In this document: piece after piece, positions 8,452 to 16,670 of the stretch
How the letters are laid out: every line of letters starts with the position of its first letter
How positions within the stretch are numbered: position 1 is the stretch's first letter
Assembly: GCF_000619825.1 (NCBI RefSeq)
Contig: NZ_JHUW01000011.1
Span: 1-64,000, forward strand
DNA from: Prevotella sp. MA2016
GTDB taxonomy: Bacteria; Bacteroidota; Bacteroidia; Bacteroidales; Bacteroidaceae
Direction: 5' to 3'
DNA length: 64,000 nt
Made by a program: the position numbers and the translations under genes
Notes under the pieces: generated by a model
Told to the model about the DNA's origin: nothing
The model's input: only the letters and a program-made list of their open reading frames with translations
Database searches by the model: none

Positions 8452-10113
8452 ATGGAACATATACCTAGTTTTAACGCTCTTATACAAAAGAGTATTACTG
8501 ACAATTGGGATCGCGACGCGCTGACCGACTTTAAGGGTCAGACACTGCAGTTTCATGACGTAGCCAGAAAAATCGAAAAGTTGCATATCCTTTTCGAGAA
8601 CAGCGGTATCAAGAAGGGCGACAAGATTGCCCTTTGCGGACGCAACTCATCACAATGGGCAGTGGCTTTCCTGGCCACGCTCACCTACGGCGCCGTAGCA
8701 GTGCCCATCCTTCACGAGTTTAATGCCGAGCAGGTACACAACATCGTGAACCACTCTGAAGCACGACTGCTTTTTGTAGGCGACCACGTGGCTACAATTA
8801 TCGATCCCCAAGCCATGCCAACACTCGAGGGTATTATCAACAACCCCGACTATTCGCTGATGATTTCACGTACCGACAAGCTTACTTATGCACGCGAACA
8901 TCTGAACGAACTCTATGGAAAGAAATTCCCCAAATACTTCCGCAAGGAGCACGTAAGCTACTACTTGGAGCAAAGCCCCGAAGAGCTGGCTGTTATCAAC
9001 TACACCAGCGGTACTACGGGCTTCTCTAAGGGTGTGATGATTCCTTATCGCGCCTTGTGGTCGAACTACGACTTTGCAATGGACGTATTGGGTAACACCA
9101 TCAAATCAGGTGATAAGGTGATTTCGATGCTGCCTATGGCACACATGTACGGCATGGCCTTCGAGTTTATCTTCGAATTCCTGCATGGCTGCCATGTGCA
9201 CTACCTCAACCGTGTGCCATCTCCCGCCATCATCGCTCAGGCGCTGGCAGAGATTCGTCCACGTATCGTCATCGCCGTACCTCTCATCATCGAGAAGATT
9301 ATCCGCAAGAAGGTGTTCCCAAAGATACAGAACAACCGCATGCGCCTGCTGCTGCAGATGCCCGTAATATCAAAGAAGGTACGCGAGATGATCTGTCAGG
9401 AAGTGCTCAAGGCTTTTGGTGGAAATATGTACGAGGTGATCATCGGTGGTGCTGCTCTGAATCAGGAGGTGGAGCATTTCCTGAAGCGCATCGACTTCCC
9501 CTACACTGTGGGATATGGTGCTACTGAGTGTGCACCAATCATCTGCTATCGCGACTGGCACACCTTTGCGCCAGGATCATGCGGACGCGCTGCCCTGCAT
9601 CAGGAGGTGAAAATCGTATCTCCCGACCCACAGCGCATTCCTGGTGAGATTCTCACCAAGGGTCCAAACGTGATGCTGGGATACTATAAGAACCCTGAAG
9701 CTACAGCTGAGACCATCGACCGCGACGGCTGGTACCACACAGGCGACCTGGGCACAATGGATGCCGACGGCAATGTGTTTATCAACGGACGTTCGAAGAA
9801 CATGCTGCTGGGTCCTAATGGTCAGAACATCTATCCAGAGGAAATTGAGGACAAACTGAACTCGATGACAATGGTGGTTGAGAGTATCGTGGTGCAGCGC
9901 GACAACAAGCTGGTGGCACTGGTTCATCCTGATATGGACGAGGCCAACAACATGGGCTTCTCAGAAGAGGATCTGAAGAACATCATGGAGCAGAACCGTA
10001 ACGGACTGAATGAAATGATTCCTGCCTACGAGAAAATCTCAGAAATAGAAATTCACGAAGAAGAATTTGAGAAAACGCCTAAGAAGAGTATCAAGCGTTA
10101 TCTCTACAAATAA
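8452..10113 (+). CDS. AMP-forming acyl-CoA ligase, copy 2
   Basis: The product has 553 residues and is a tandem paralogue of the upstream ligase, colinear over its whole length with long identical stretches (for example the segment around IIEKIIRKKVFPKIQNNRMR). The same motifs are present: YTSGTTGFSKG, VGYGATECAP, YHTGDLG and TPKKSIKR. The start at 8452 is matched to that of copy 1, and no promoter is visible in the seven-base gap, so the pair should be one transcript. Residues differ mostly in the acid-substrate half, which may indicate different chain preferences (inference). A strong terminator follows. Confidence 0.87.
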   Translation: MEHIPSFNALIQKSITDNWDRDALTDFKGQTLQFHDVARKIEKLHILFENSGIKKGDKIALCGRNSSQWAVAFLATLTYGAVAVPILHEFNAEQVHNIVNHSEARLLFVGDHVATIIDPQAMPTLEGIINNPDYSLMISRTDKLTYAREHLNELYGKKFPKYFRKEHVSYYLEQSPEELAVINYTSGTTGFSKGVMIPYRALWSNYDFAMDVLGNTIKSGDKVISMLPMAHMYGMAFEFIFEFLHGCHVHYLNRVPSPAIIAQALAEIRPRIVIAVPLIIEKIIRKKVFPKIQNNRMRLLLQMPVISKKVREMICQEVLKAFGGNMYEVIIGGAALNQEVEHFLKRIDFPYTVGYGATECAPIICYRDWHTFAPGSCGRAALHQEVKIVSPDPQRIPGEILTKGPNVMLGYYKNPEATAETIDRDGWYHTGDLGTMDADGNVFINGRSKNMLLGPNGQNIYPEEIEDKLNSMTMVVESIVVQRDNKLVALVHPDMDEANNMGFSEEDLKNIMEQNRNGLNEMIPAYEKISEIEIHEEEFEKTPKKSIKRYLYK

Positions 10114-10124
10114 ATAGAAAAGAA

Positions 10125-10159
10125 AAACTCTCACCGTAACTGGTGAGAGTTTCTTTTTT
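10125..10159. terminator. Bidirectional rho-independent terminator
   Basis: Arms AAACTCTCACC (10125-10135) and GGTGAGAGTTT (10142-10152) pair perfectly around a six-base loop. T-rich tracts follow on the plus strand and, because A-rich sequence precedes the left arm, on the minus strand. It would end both the ligase operon and the convergent glgB operon. Confidence 0.9.
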
Positions 10160-11321
10160 ATTCGTAAAAATAATAATACCAATAGGTGCCGAAATACTGA
10201 TCCATAACCTTACCCTTCTGTTCCATCTTGTTAGGATACTGTTTGCGCAGGTCGCGGAAGTTAGCATAGTCTTCATCCAGCACCGTGTTCTGATACACGG
10301 CCACAGGACGAGCACGCAGATGGGTATAGAGCACCATAGCCTCGCGATAGTGCTTGGGCAGACTGTCGTTCAGTTGGTAATACTTACCAATCTCTTTGGC
10401 AAAGGCATCAATCTGCTTGTCTATCAGATAGCCCGACAACTGATAATCGGCCACCACCTTACTTGGAACGGTATCCTTACACAGCACATGATGCTGCACC
10501 AGTTGCAGATAATGCATGGGCTCCATCGGATAGGCAGGCACAGCGCCCAGGAACTTATAGATGCTGTCAGCCGGATATAATAATAAGGTGGACTGCCCGT
10601 CTGTTGGCAGGATACTCTTGCTATTGCCACAGAGCTTATACTCGAAGAGGCGCTCGCCCAGCGCATCCTGACGCGCCAATGCCGCCATACGCAGCATCAC
10701 CAGATGCTTGTCTGTCTCCAGCGACTTGCGCCCTGCTGCCAGCGCACCATCCACATCACCTTCAAGCAAGCAGTGCTCCGCCCGCATGCGATAATGGAAT
10801 ACTGCATCAGTATTTCCGATGCCAGCAGTCATCATCATCAGACCAGACATGAAAAGCAGGTTGACCCACATGGAGCGCGAGAAGACATGAGGATGGGGAT
10901 CATCATCAATCTCCTGAAACTTATGTGCCAAGAAGATGCCCCCACTCCACAACACAACGTAAAGGAATACAAGCCACCAAGGGAACTGGCGCGTGATGCC
11001 ACCATCAGAATCTGGAACAATATCGGTGAGCACACCCAGCACCAACATCGACGGGAAGAAGCTGAGTGCATAGAAACTCTTGTCGAGATGCGTAAACTTA
11101 TGCACAAGATGCTGTAGCAGATAGAGCAGAGCGGTGATGACCAACGCACCTACAAAACGATTGTAGTGGGTAAGACCATGACTCAACACATGCTGCCCCA
11201 TAGTGAGCAGGTCGCTCTGAAAGAAGAACAACCAGCACCAAGAGAAGAGGATAAAAACGATAGCGCACACGATGCGGATGACCATGGCGCTACCAGTATG
11301 TTTCTTTTTACGATAGTTCAT
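10158..11321 (-). CDS. Multi-pass membrane protein, DUF6057-like
   Basis: The product has 387 residues. The N-terminal half has about five hydrophobic helices (near 12-34, 50-70, 83-100, 115-132, 150-168). The C-terminal half is soluble, mostly helical, and has a TPR-like stretch around residues 175-215 (alternating Ala/Leu with EGDVDGALAAGRKSLE). The C-terminus is unusually aromatic, ending in several Tyr residues. It resembles DUF6057 proteins of Bacteroidales, tentatively. The stop codon overlaps the T-run of the terminator. It starts three bases after the glgB stop, so it is the last gene of that operon. Function unknown. Confidence 0.65.
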   Translation of the reverse strand: MNYRKKKHTGSAMVIRIVCAIVFILFSWCWLFFFQSDLLTMGQHVLSHGLTHYNRFVGALVITALLYLLQHLVHKFTHLDKSFYALSFFPSMLVLGVLTDIVPDSDGGITRQFPWWLVFLYVVLWSGGIFLAHKFQEIDDDPHPHVFSRSMWVNLLFMSGLMMMTAGIGNTDAVFHYRMRAEHCLLEGDVDGALAAGRKSLETDKHLVMLRMAALARQDALGERLFEYKLCGNSKSILPTDGQSTLLLYPADSIYKFLGAVPAYPMEPMHYLQLVQHHVLCKDTVPSKVVADYQLSGYLIDKQIDAFAKEIGKYYQLNDSLPKHYREAMVLYTHLRARPVAVYQNTVLDEDYANFRDLRKQYPNKMEQKGKVMDQYFGTYWYYYFYE

Positions 11322-11324
11322 ATT

Positions 11325-13367
11325 TTAAATTTTCTTCAACACAACGGCTGAGCGAGCCGGTATATAGAGTTTGAGCCACTCCTTATGATCCTGCACATAA
11401 AGGGGATCGTAGTTGGTGAAGTGGGTAACAGTATCGTCGGCAAAGCCATTGCCGCCAAAATCTTTCGAATCGGTGTTGAGCACCACCTTATACTGACCTG
11501 TGGGCACGAGGAAACCATAGTCGGTATAACTGCGTGTGGGTGAGAAGTTGAACACGAACACCAGATCACCACGTCTGAAGCACAGCACCTGATCGGCATC
11601 GTTATGCCATATCTCCACCACAGGGGTGTTCTGGAAGTTGCGCACACTCTTGATGGTCTTTATCATCTCGCGATCGAAGTCGCCCAACCAATGATAGCAC
11701 AAATCCTTATCATCAACCAGACTCCACTGACGGCGTGCGTACTTATAACTCCATCCGTTTCCTTCGCGAGGGAAGTCAATCCATTCTGGATGTCCAAACT
11801 CATTTCCCATGAAGTTCAGATAGCCACCATTGATGGCGCCAATCGTAACCAAGCGAATCATCTTATGGAGTGCGATACCACGCTGGGCAATATCGTTGAC
11901 GTCTTTCTTGGCGAAATGCCAATACATATCAGCATCAATCAAGCGGAAGATGATGGTCTTATCACCCACCAGGGCCTGGTCGTGACTCTCGCAGTACGAG
12001 ATGGTCTTCTCATCAGGACGCCTGTTTTTCACCTCCCAGAAGATACTGCACACATTGATATCCTCGTCGCGCACTTCTTTAATCGTCTTAATCCAGTAGT
12101 CGGGGATATTCATCGCCATGCGATAATCGAATCCATAACCACCATCCTCAAACTTGGCAGCCAATCCTGGCATACCACTCACCTCTTCAGCGATAGTGAT
12201 GGCAGCTGGGTTCACCTCGTGGATGAGCTTGTTGGCCAGTGTGAGATAGCAGATGGCATTATCATCCTCATGACCATTAAAGTAATCGCCATATCCACCA
12301 AATGCCTCACCCAGTCCGTGCGAGTAGTAAAGCATAGAGGTGACTCCATCAAAGCGGAAGCCATCAAACTTAAACTCCTCGAGCCAGTAGCGACAGTTAG
12401 ACAACAGGAAATGCAGCACCTCGTCCTTGCCATAGTCGAAGCAGAGTGAATCCCATGCGGGATGCTCATGACGCTCGCCTGGATAGAAATACTGGTTGGG
12501 GTCGCCAGCCAGATTGCCAAGACCCTCTATCTCGTTCTTCACAGCATGCGAGTGAACGATATCCATGATAACAGCCACTCCATTCTTGTGGGCAGTATCG
12601 ATGAGTTCCTTCAGCTCCTCGGGGGTGCCGAAACGGCTGCTGGGAGCAAAGAACGACGATACATGATAGCCAAACGAGCCATAGTAAGGATGCTCCTGAA
12701 TAGCCATCACCTGAATGCAGTTATAGCCATCCTTGATGATGCGCGGCAGCACATTGTCCTTAAACTCCTTATAGGTGCCCACCTTCTCGGCATCCTGTCC
12801 CATACCTACATGGCACTCATAGATGAGCAGAGGGTTCTTCTTGGGCTTGAAGCTCTTCTTCTTAAACACATAAGGCTGGTCGGGATTCCATACCTGAGCA
12901 GAGAATATCTTGGTGTTTTCATCCTGCACCACACGGCGTGCCCAAGCAGGGATACGCTCACCTTCTCCCCCATTCCACTTGACCTTCATCTTATAGAGCT
13001 GGCCATGCTTCATGGCTTTCTCGCTGAGCTTGAGCTCCCAGTTGTTTGTGCCAGCAATGCGCTTGCAACGATATTTCTCGTTCTCCTGCCAATTATTGAA
13101 ATCGCCAATCAGATAGATATCGGTAGCATTGGGCGCCCACTCACGAAACACCCATCCCTTGGCCAACTTATGCAGACCAAAGTAAAGATGCCCCGAAGCA
13201 AAGTCGCTCAGACTTTTCTTACCATTACGGGTTAACTGGTTCAGTTTCCATACTGCGTGATCGTGCCTGCCACGAATAGCTGCCTCAAAAGGCTCCAACC
13301 ACGAATCATTGCGCACCAAACCGATATGCTCAGCCTGAGCAGGTGTAGTTTTTTTCTTAGTTGCCAT
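11325..13367 (-). CDS. glgB: 1,4-alpha-glucan branching enzyme
   Basis: The product has 680 residues. It creates alpha-1,6 branches in glycogen by cutting and transferring alpha-1,4 chains. An N-terminal CBM48 beta-sandwich (about 35-150, including FREWAPNAT and YLIGDFNNW) precedes a GH13 barrel with VMDIVHSH, the nucleophile Asp in FRFDGVTS near residue 340, the acid Glu in AEEVSG and ESHDQ. The C-terminal beta domain contains CFRRGDLVFVFNF. This is the eukaryote-like GH13_8 form rather than the longer E. coli type, as is common in Bacteroidota. It lies in a minus-strand run with yhcH and the MORN gene. Confidence 0.93.
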   Translation of the reverse strand: MATKKKTTPAQAEHIGLVRNDSWLEPFEAAIRGRHDHAVWKLNQLTRNGKKSLSDFASGHLYFGLHKLAKGWVFREWAPNATDIYLIGDFNNWQENEKYRCKRIAGTNNWELKLSEKAMKHGQLYKMKVKWNGGEGERIPAWARRVVQDENTKIFSAQVWNPDQPYVFKKKSFKPKKNPLLIYECHVGMGQDAEKVGTYKEFKDNVLPRIIKDGYNCIQVMAIQEHPYYGSFGYHVSSFFAPSSRFGTPEELKELIDTAHKNGVAVIMDIVHSHAVKNEIEGLGNLAGDPNQYFYPGERHEHPAWDSLCFDYGKDEVLHFLLSNCRYWLEEFKFDGFRFDGVTSMLYYSHGLGEAFGGYGDYFNGHEDDNAICYLTLANKLIHEVNPAAITIAEEVSGMPGLAAKFEDGGYGFDYRMAMNIPDYWIKTIKEVRDEDINVCSIFWEVKNRRPDEKTISYCESHDQALVGDKTIIFRLIDADMYWHFAKKDVNDIAQRGIALHKMIRLVTIGAINGGYLNFMGNEFGHPEWIDFPREGNGWSYKYARRQWSLVDDKDLCYHWLGDFDREMIKTIKSVRNFQNTPVVEIWHNDADQVLCFRRGDLVFVFNFSPTRSYTDYGFLVPTGQYKVVLNTDSKDFGGNGFADDTVTHFTNYDPLYVQDHKEWLKLYIPARSAVVLKKI

Positions 13368-13380
13368 AGTTGATATCTTT

Positions 13381-13410
13381 TATTCTTTTATTTTTTATTC
13401 TTTTATTTTT
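13381..13410. repeat. 15-bp perfect tandem duplication
   Basis: TATTCTTTTATTTTT occurs twice in a row (13381-13395 and 13396-13410). It fills most of the 35-base gap between yhcH and glgB and runs into the yhcH stop codon. On the mRNA it is an A-rich segment just before the glgB start region. Confidence 0.7.
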
Positions 13411-13846
13411 TCACCTTGAAGATGGCCTTTTTCACCTCGGGCTCATCAAGGATACAGGGTGCATGTCCATCCTGTGGGAAGAAGATAGCGAACTGTCCGG
13501 GCTTAACAGTAACGTAGGTCTGAGCCTTGGTTTCGCCATACTTGGTGATATCCTTTTCAGCATTATACTCAAACTCGGGCAGATCGCACAGAGGTGTGTA
13601 GCCGAAGGTTTCGTCGCAAGTGAGCGGCAGCTGAATATCTATCATCTCTACATGAGTTTCAAGAACAGCAGTATCCTTGGTGCGCTGCTTGGCCACCTGA
13701 AGATTCATAAACAAGCCATCCTTGATGGGATATTTTCCACCCTCCATAGTCTGGAGGTCATTGTCTTTCAAAAACGCTACGACATCGGCAAACAGCGGAT
13801 TAAGTGCTACATATTTGCCAAGATTCTCAATTGTATCAATAATCAT
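13403..13846 (-). CDS. YhcH/YjgK/YiaL (DUF386) family protein
   Basis: The product has 147 residues, a normal length for this small cupin-like beta-sandwich family, which includes EbgC and E. coli YhcH. The conserved LETHVEMIDIQ and the metal-ligand region FFPQDGHAP are present. The family is linked to handling of sialic acids and other sugars, possibly as an anomerase or hydrolase, but the activity is not settled. It sits between the MORN gene and glgB in a minus-strand operon, which hints at carbohydrate metabolism without proving it. No signal peptide. Confidence 0.88.
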   Translation of the reverse strand: MIIDTIENLGKYVALNPLFADVVAFLKDNDLQTMEGGKYPIKDGLFMNLQVAKQRTKDTAVLETHVEMIDIQLPLTCDETFGYTPLCDLPEFEYNAEKDITKYGETKAQTYVTVKPGQFAIFFPQDGHAPCILDEPEVKKAIFKVKK

Positions 13847-13871
13847 AATCAGATAATATTTAAGTTCTTTG

Positions 13872-14990
13872 TTATTTTAATTGTCTATGTCCACGTGTAT
13901 AAGTGCCTTGAGCAGTCACCTTACCATTGCGGTCTCTTTCTACAAAATTGCCATCGCGCACATCGTCGATATAGGTTCCTTCAAAGCGGTTGCCATCCTT
14001 ATCCTCCTCAATAGCAGCACCATTGCGCTTGCCGTTTTTGAAGACACCCTTGAACTTAGAGCCATCAGCAAAACGCGCGATGCACTCGCCATTGGGCTGA
14101 CCGGCCTTAAAGGTGCCTTCTACAGTGTCGCCACACTTCTTTGTAAGTTTGCCGCGACCTTCCTGCTTGTCGGCCTTCCACTGACCCACGTAAGTGTCGC
14201 CATTCTGCCACACCAGTGTGCCCTGACCCTGCTTGTCACCTTGGATAAACTGGCCAGTATAGACATCGCCATTGGCATAACGGAAGATGCCCTGACCAGT
14301 GCGCTCTCCACGCACATAGTCGCCCTCGTAAACGTCACCATTCTGGAACTTATAGATGCCGCGTCCGTTCATCTCGTCGTCGGCCCAAGGACCCACATAC
14401 ACGTCGCCACCGGCATACTTGAATGTGCCCTTACCAGAGCGCATATTGTCTTTCCAATCGCCATCATAAATCGAGCCGTCGCCCCAGTCGTACAGGCCTT
14501 TACCGTTCTTTTTATCATTGAGCCACTCGCCACGATAGAAAGCACCGCTGGCAAAGGTGTAGGTACCAAAGCCCGAACGCTTGTCCTGTCGCCACTCGCC
14601 ATCATACTTATCGCCATTGTAATAGTACATCACACCATGGCCCTGCTGATAATCGCGGAACCAAAGACCATCGTAACGGTTGTTGTTGGCAAAATAATAA
14701 GTACCCTTGCCATGCTGCTGGTCTTGAAACCACTCGCCCTCATATTTCTCGCCATCAAAAAAAGAAAAGATGCCGAAGCCCTGACGCTTACCTTTTACAT
14801 ATTCACCCTCGTAAAAATTACCGTTCTTATACACGGCCTTACCTTTACCATTAGGTTTTCCCATTACCATCTCGCCCTGATACTCACCACCATCTTTAGT
14901 GGTAGCCGAGCCAAGTGTTATTTTCTGTGCATCTGCAGTAAAAGGCAGAAACAATGTGAGTGCTATAATCGAAAGTTTGTTTATATTCAT
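13872..14990 (-). CDS. Secreted MORN-repeat protein
   Basis: The product has 372 residues from the Met beginning MNINKLSII, chosen because it starts a clean signal peptide (about 1-22, cleaved after ADA). The rest is almost entirely MORN repeats: I count 14 units of exactly 23 residues with the pattern Y-G-W/Y-(8)-G-G, in perfect phase. MORN repeats form an elongated beta-hairpin ribbon; bacterial secreted forms are poorly characterised. The last two repeats diverge. It is the first gene of the operon with yhcH, glgB and the membrane protein. The long open frame on the opposite strand is a by-product of the repeat codons. Confidence 0.88.
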   Translation of the reverse strand: MNINKLSIIALTLFLPFTADAQKITLGSATTKDGGEYQGEMVMGKPNGKGKAVYKNGNFYEGEYVKGKRQGFGIFSFFDGEKYEGEWFQDQQHGKGTYYFANNNRYDGLWFRDYQQGHGVMYYYNGDKYDGEWRQDKRSGFGTYTFASGAFYRGEWLNDKKNGKGLYDWGDGSIYDGDWKDNMRSGKGTFKYAGGDVYVGPWADDEMNGRGIYKFQNGDVYEGDYVRGERTGQGIFRYANGDVYTGQFIQGDKQGQGTLVWQNGDTYVGQWKADKQEGRGKLTKKCGDTVEGTFKAGQPNGECIARFADGSKFKGVFKNGKRNGAAIEEDKDGNRFEGTYIDDVRDGNFVERDRNGKVTAQGTYTRGHRQLK

Positions 14991-15088
14991 TTGCAATACT
15001 ATCCTTGTTTTAGTGTGCAAATTTAAATAAAATAATCGAGGTGCGCAAATTACTCACCTATTATTAATATAATTTTTCACTTTTAAAA

Positions 15089-15120
15089 TTTGGTTTTCTT
15101 CTCACTTATTCGTAATTTTG
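15089..15120 (+). promoter_or_regulatory. kdsB promoter
   Basis: TTTG at 15089-15092, exactly 20 bases, then TAATTTTG at 15113-15120. The box ends nine bases before the kdsB ATG, so the leader would be only about five bases. Confidence 0.75.
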
Positions 15121-15128
15121 CACCCATT

Positions 15129-15875
15129 ATGAAGTTTATGGCTATTATTCCTGCCCGTTATGCTTCAACGAGATATCCGGGCAAGCCGCTTGCAATACTG
15201 GGCGGAAAAACAGTGATTCAGAGAGTGTATGAGCAGGTGAAGAGCGTGCTCGACGAAGTATATGTTGCTACCGACGACGATCGTATTTTTGGCGCCGTAA
15301 CAGCGTTTGGCGGAAAGGCAGTCATGACACGTGCCGACCACAAGAGTGGTACTGATCGTATTGAGGAAGCAGCAGAAAAGATTGGTTCGGATGCTGATGT
15401 GATTATCAATGTGCAGGGCGACGAACCTTTCATCCAGCCCAAGCAGATTGAAACCTTGATGCACCTGTTTGATGCCCCAGAGACACAGATTGGCACATTA
15501 GGCAAACTGTTTGAATCTATCGAGGCTGTAGAGAATCCCAACTCGCCAAAGATTGTAACCGACAATCGCGGATTTGCTCTCTATTTCAGTCGCAGCGTAA
15601 TCCCATTTATCAGAGGTGTAGAGCGCAACGAGTGGTTTGGCCAGTATCCTTTCCTGAAGCACTTAGGTATCTACGCTTATCGCCGCGAAGTATTGGCTGA
15701 GGTAACAAAATTGCCCCAAAGCAGTCTGGAGAAAGCAGAGAGCTTGGAGCAATTACGTTGGTTGCAGAACGGCTATCGCATCCGTGTGGGCCTGACCGAT
15801 ATCGAAACGGTTGGTATCGACACCCCTGAGGACCTGACGCGTGCCGAAGAATTTCTACTGAAGCATCTGGCGTAG
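15129..15875 (+). CDS. kdsB: 3-deoxy-manno-octulosonate cytidylyltransferase
   Basis: The product has 248 residues, the standard length. It activates Kdo with CTP to CMP-Kdo for the lipopolysaccharide inner core, in the cytoplasm. The N-terminal nucleotide-binding motif IIPARYASTRYPGKPL, the INVQGDEPFI motif and the LGIYAYRR segment are all diagnostic. The start at 15129 lies right after a strong promoter; the longer frame would include the promoter. Its last 21 bases overlap the convergent J-domain gene. Confidence 0.95.
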   Translation: MKFMAIIPARYASTRYPGKPLAILGGKTVIQRVYEQVKSVLDEVYVATDDDRIFGAVTAFGGKAVMTRADHKSGTDRIEEAAEKIGSDADVIINVQGDEPFIQPKQIETLMHLFDAPETQIGTLGKLFESIEAVENPNSPKIVTDNRGFALYFSRSVIPFIRGVERNEWFGQYPFLKHLGIYAYRREVLAEVTKLPQSSLEKAESLEQLRWLQNGYRIRVGLTDIETVGIDTPEDLTRAEEFLLKHLA

Positions 15876-16538
15876 AAGATCCTTCTGTCGCTCTGTAAGA
15901 TTTGTCGGAAGTTTTACTTGGTAGGTAATGATGAGATCGCCAAAGGTGCCATCTCCCCTATCATACCCCTTACCACGCAGTCGGACCTTAGTGCCTGGCT
16001 GCGTTTCTGGTTTTATCTTCAGCTTCAGTTTCTGACCGTTCGACAGGGTTACAATCACCTCACCACCCAGCATGGCGGTGTAAAGATCTATTGTAACATT
16101 AGCATTCATCTCACCACTATGGGTTCGTGCCTGCCTACTGCCACCAAAACCTTGGAAGCCGCCGAAGCCTCCACCTTGGCGACCTTTGCGTCCGAACAGA
16201 TCTTCGAAGAACGACGAGAAGCCACCTCCGCCCTGGAAGTTGCTGAAGTCGAAACCACCAAACGGATTACCACCACCCTGTGCGCCACCGCCAAAGCCTT
16301 GGAACTGCTCAGCCTCGCGCCAACGCTCACCATACTGGTCGTATTTTTTACGCTTCTCAGGGTCGCCAATCACATCATAAGCCTCCTGCAAAGCCTGGAA
16401 CTTAGCCTGGGCTTTGGGATCGTCGGGATGCAAATCAGGATGAAACTGCTTGGCACGCTTCAGATAAGCCTTCTTCACATCCTTCTGCGCAATTGTTTTA
16501 TCTACGCCTAAAATCTTGTAATAATCAATAAATGCCAT
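15855..16538 (-). CDS. J-domain co-chaperone, CbpA/DnaJ-like
   Basis: The product has 227 residues from the Met of MAFIDYYKILGV. Residues 1-70 are a J-domain with the HPD motif (in KQFHPDLHPDD), which stimulates DnaK ATPase. A long Gly/Phe-rich linker follows (about 78-145). The C-terminal part holds one beta-rich peptide-binding domain (MNANVTIDLYTAMLGG, RLRGKGY). The zinc-finger region is absent and the C-terminus is shorter than in E. coli CbpA (about 306 residues), so one of the two C-terminal domains seems missing or fused. It is a class II J-protein. Its 3' end overlaps kdsB tail-to-tail by 21 bases. Confidence 0.87.
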   Translation of the reverse strand: MAFIDYYKILGVDKTIAQKDVKKAYLKRAKQFHPDLHPDDPKAQAKFQALQEAYDVIGDPEKRKKYDQYGERWREAEQFQGFGGGAQGGGNPFGGFDFSNFQGGGGFSSFFEDLFGRKGRQGGGFGGFQGFGGSRQARTHSGEMNANVTIDLYTAMLGGEVIVTLSNGQKLKLKIKPETQPGTKVRLRGKGYDRGDGTFGDLIITYQVKLPTNLTERQKDLLRQMLQ

Positions 16539-16613
16539 AATCAAAATCCTCCTATTTTTGATAATCAGACAGCAAAAAATATGCCAAACCGTCTTCAAAA
16601 AAAATAAATAAAA

Positions 16614-16645
16614 TTTGGAAGTATCAGGCTTTTTGTGTATTTTTG
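16614..16645 (+). promoter_or_regulatory. Promoter of 5'-nucleotidase operon
   Basis: TTTG at 16614-16617, 20 bases, then TATTTTTG at 16638-16645. Leader of about 20 bases to the ATG at 16671. Confidence 0.7.
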
Positions 16646-16670
16646 CACCAAATTTACAAAAACAGGAAAA

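Noticed and set aside
11604..13235. Two long plus-strand reading frames opposite glgB
   Set aside because: They are shadows of a GH13 enzyme with all catalytic motifs.
13881..14930. 69-base periodicity resembling a repeat array or CRISPR
   Set aside because: The period equals 23 codons of the MORN repeat and there are no unique spacers.
13881..15026. Long plus-strand reading frame opposite the MORN gene
   Set aside because: It mirrors the Gly/Tyr-rich repeat codons of the MORN gene and has no recognisable protein features; the minus-strand protein has a signal peptide and 14 phased repeats.
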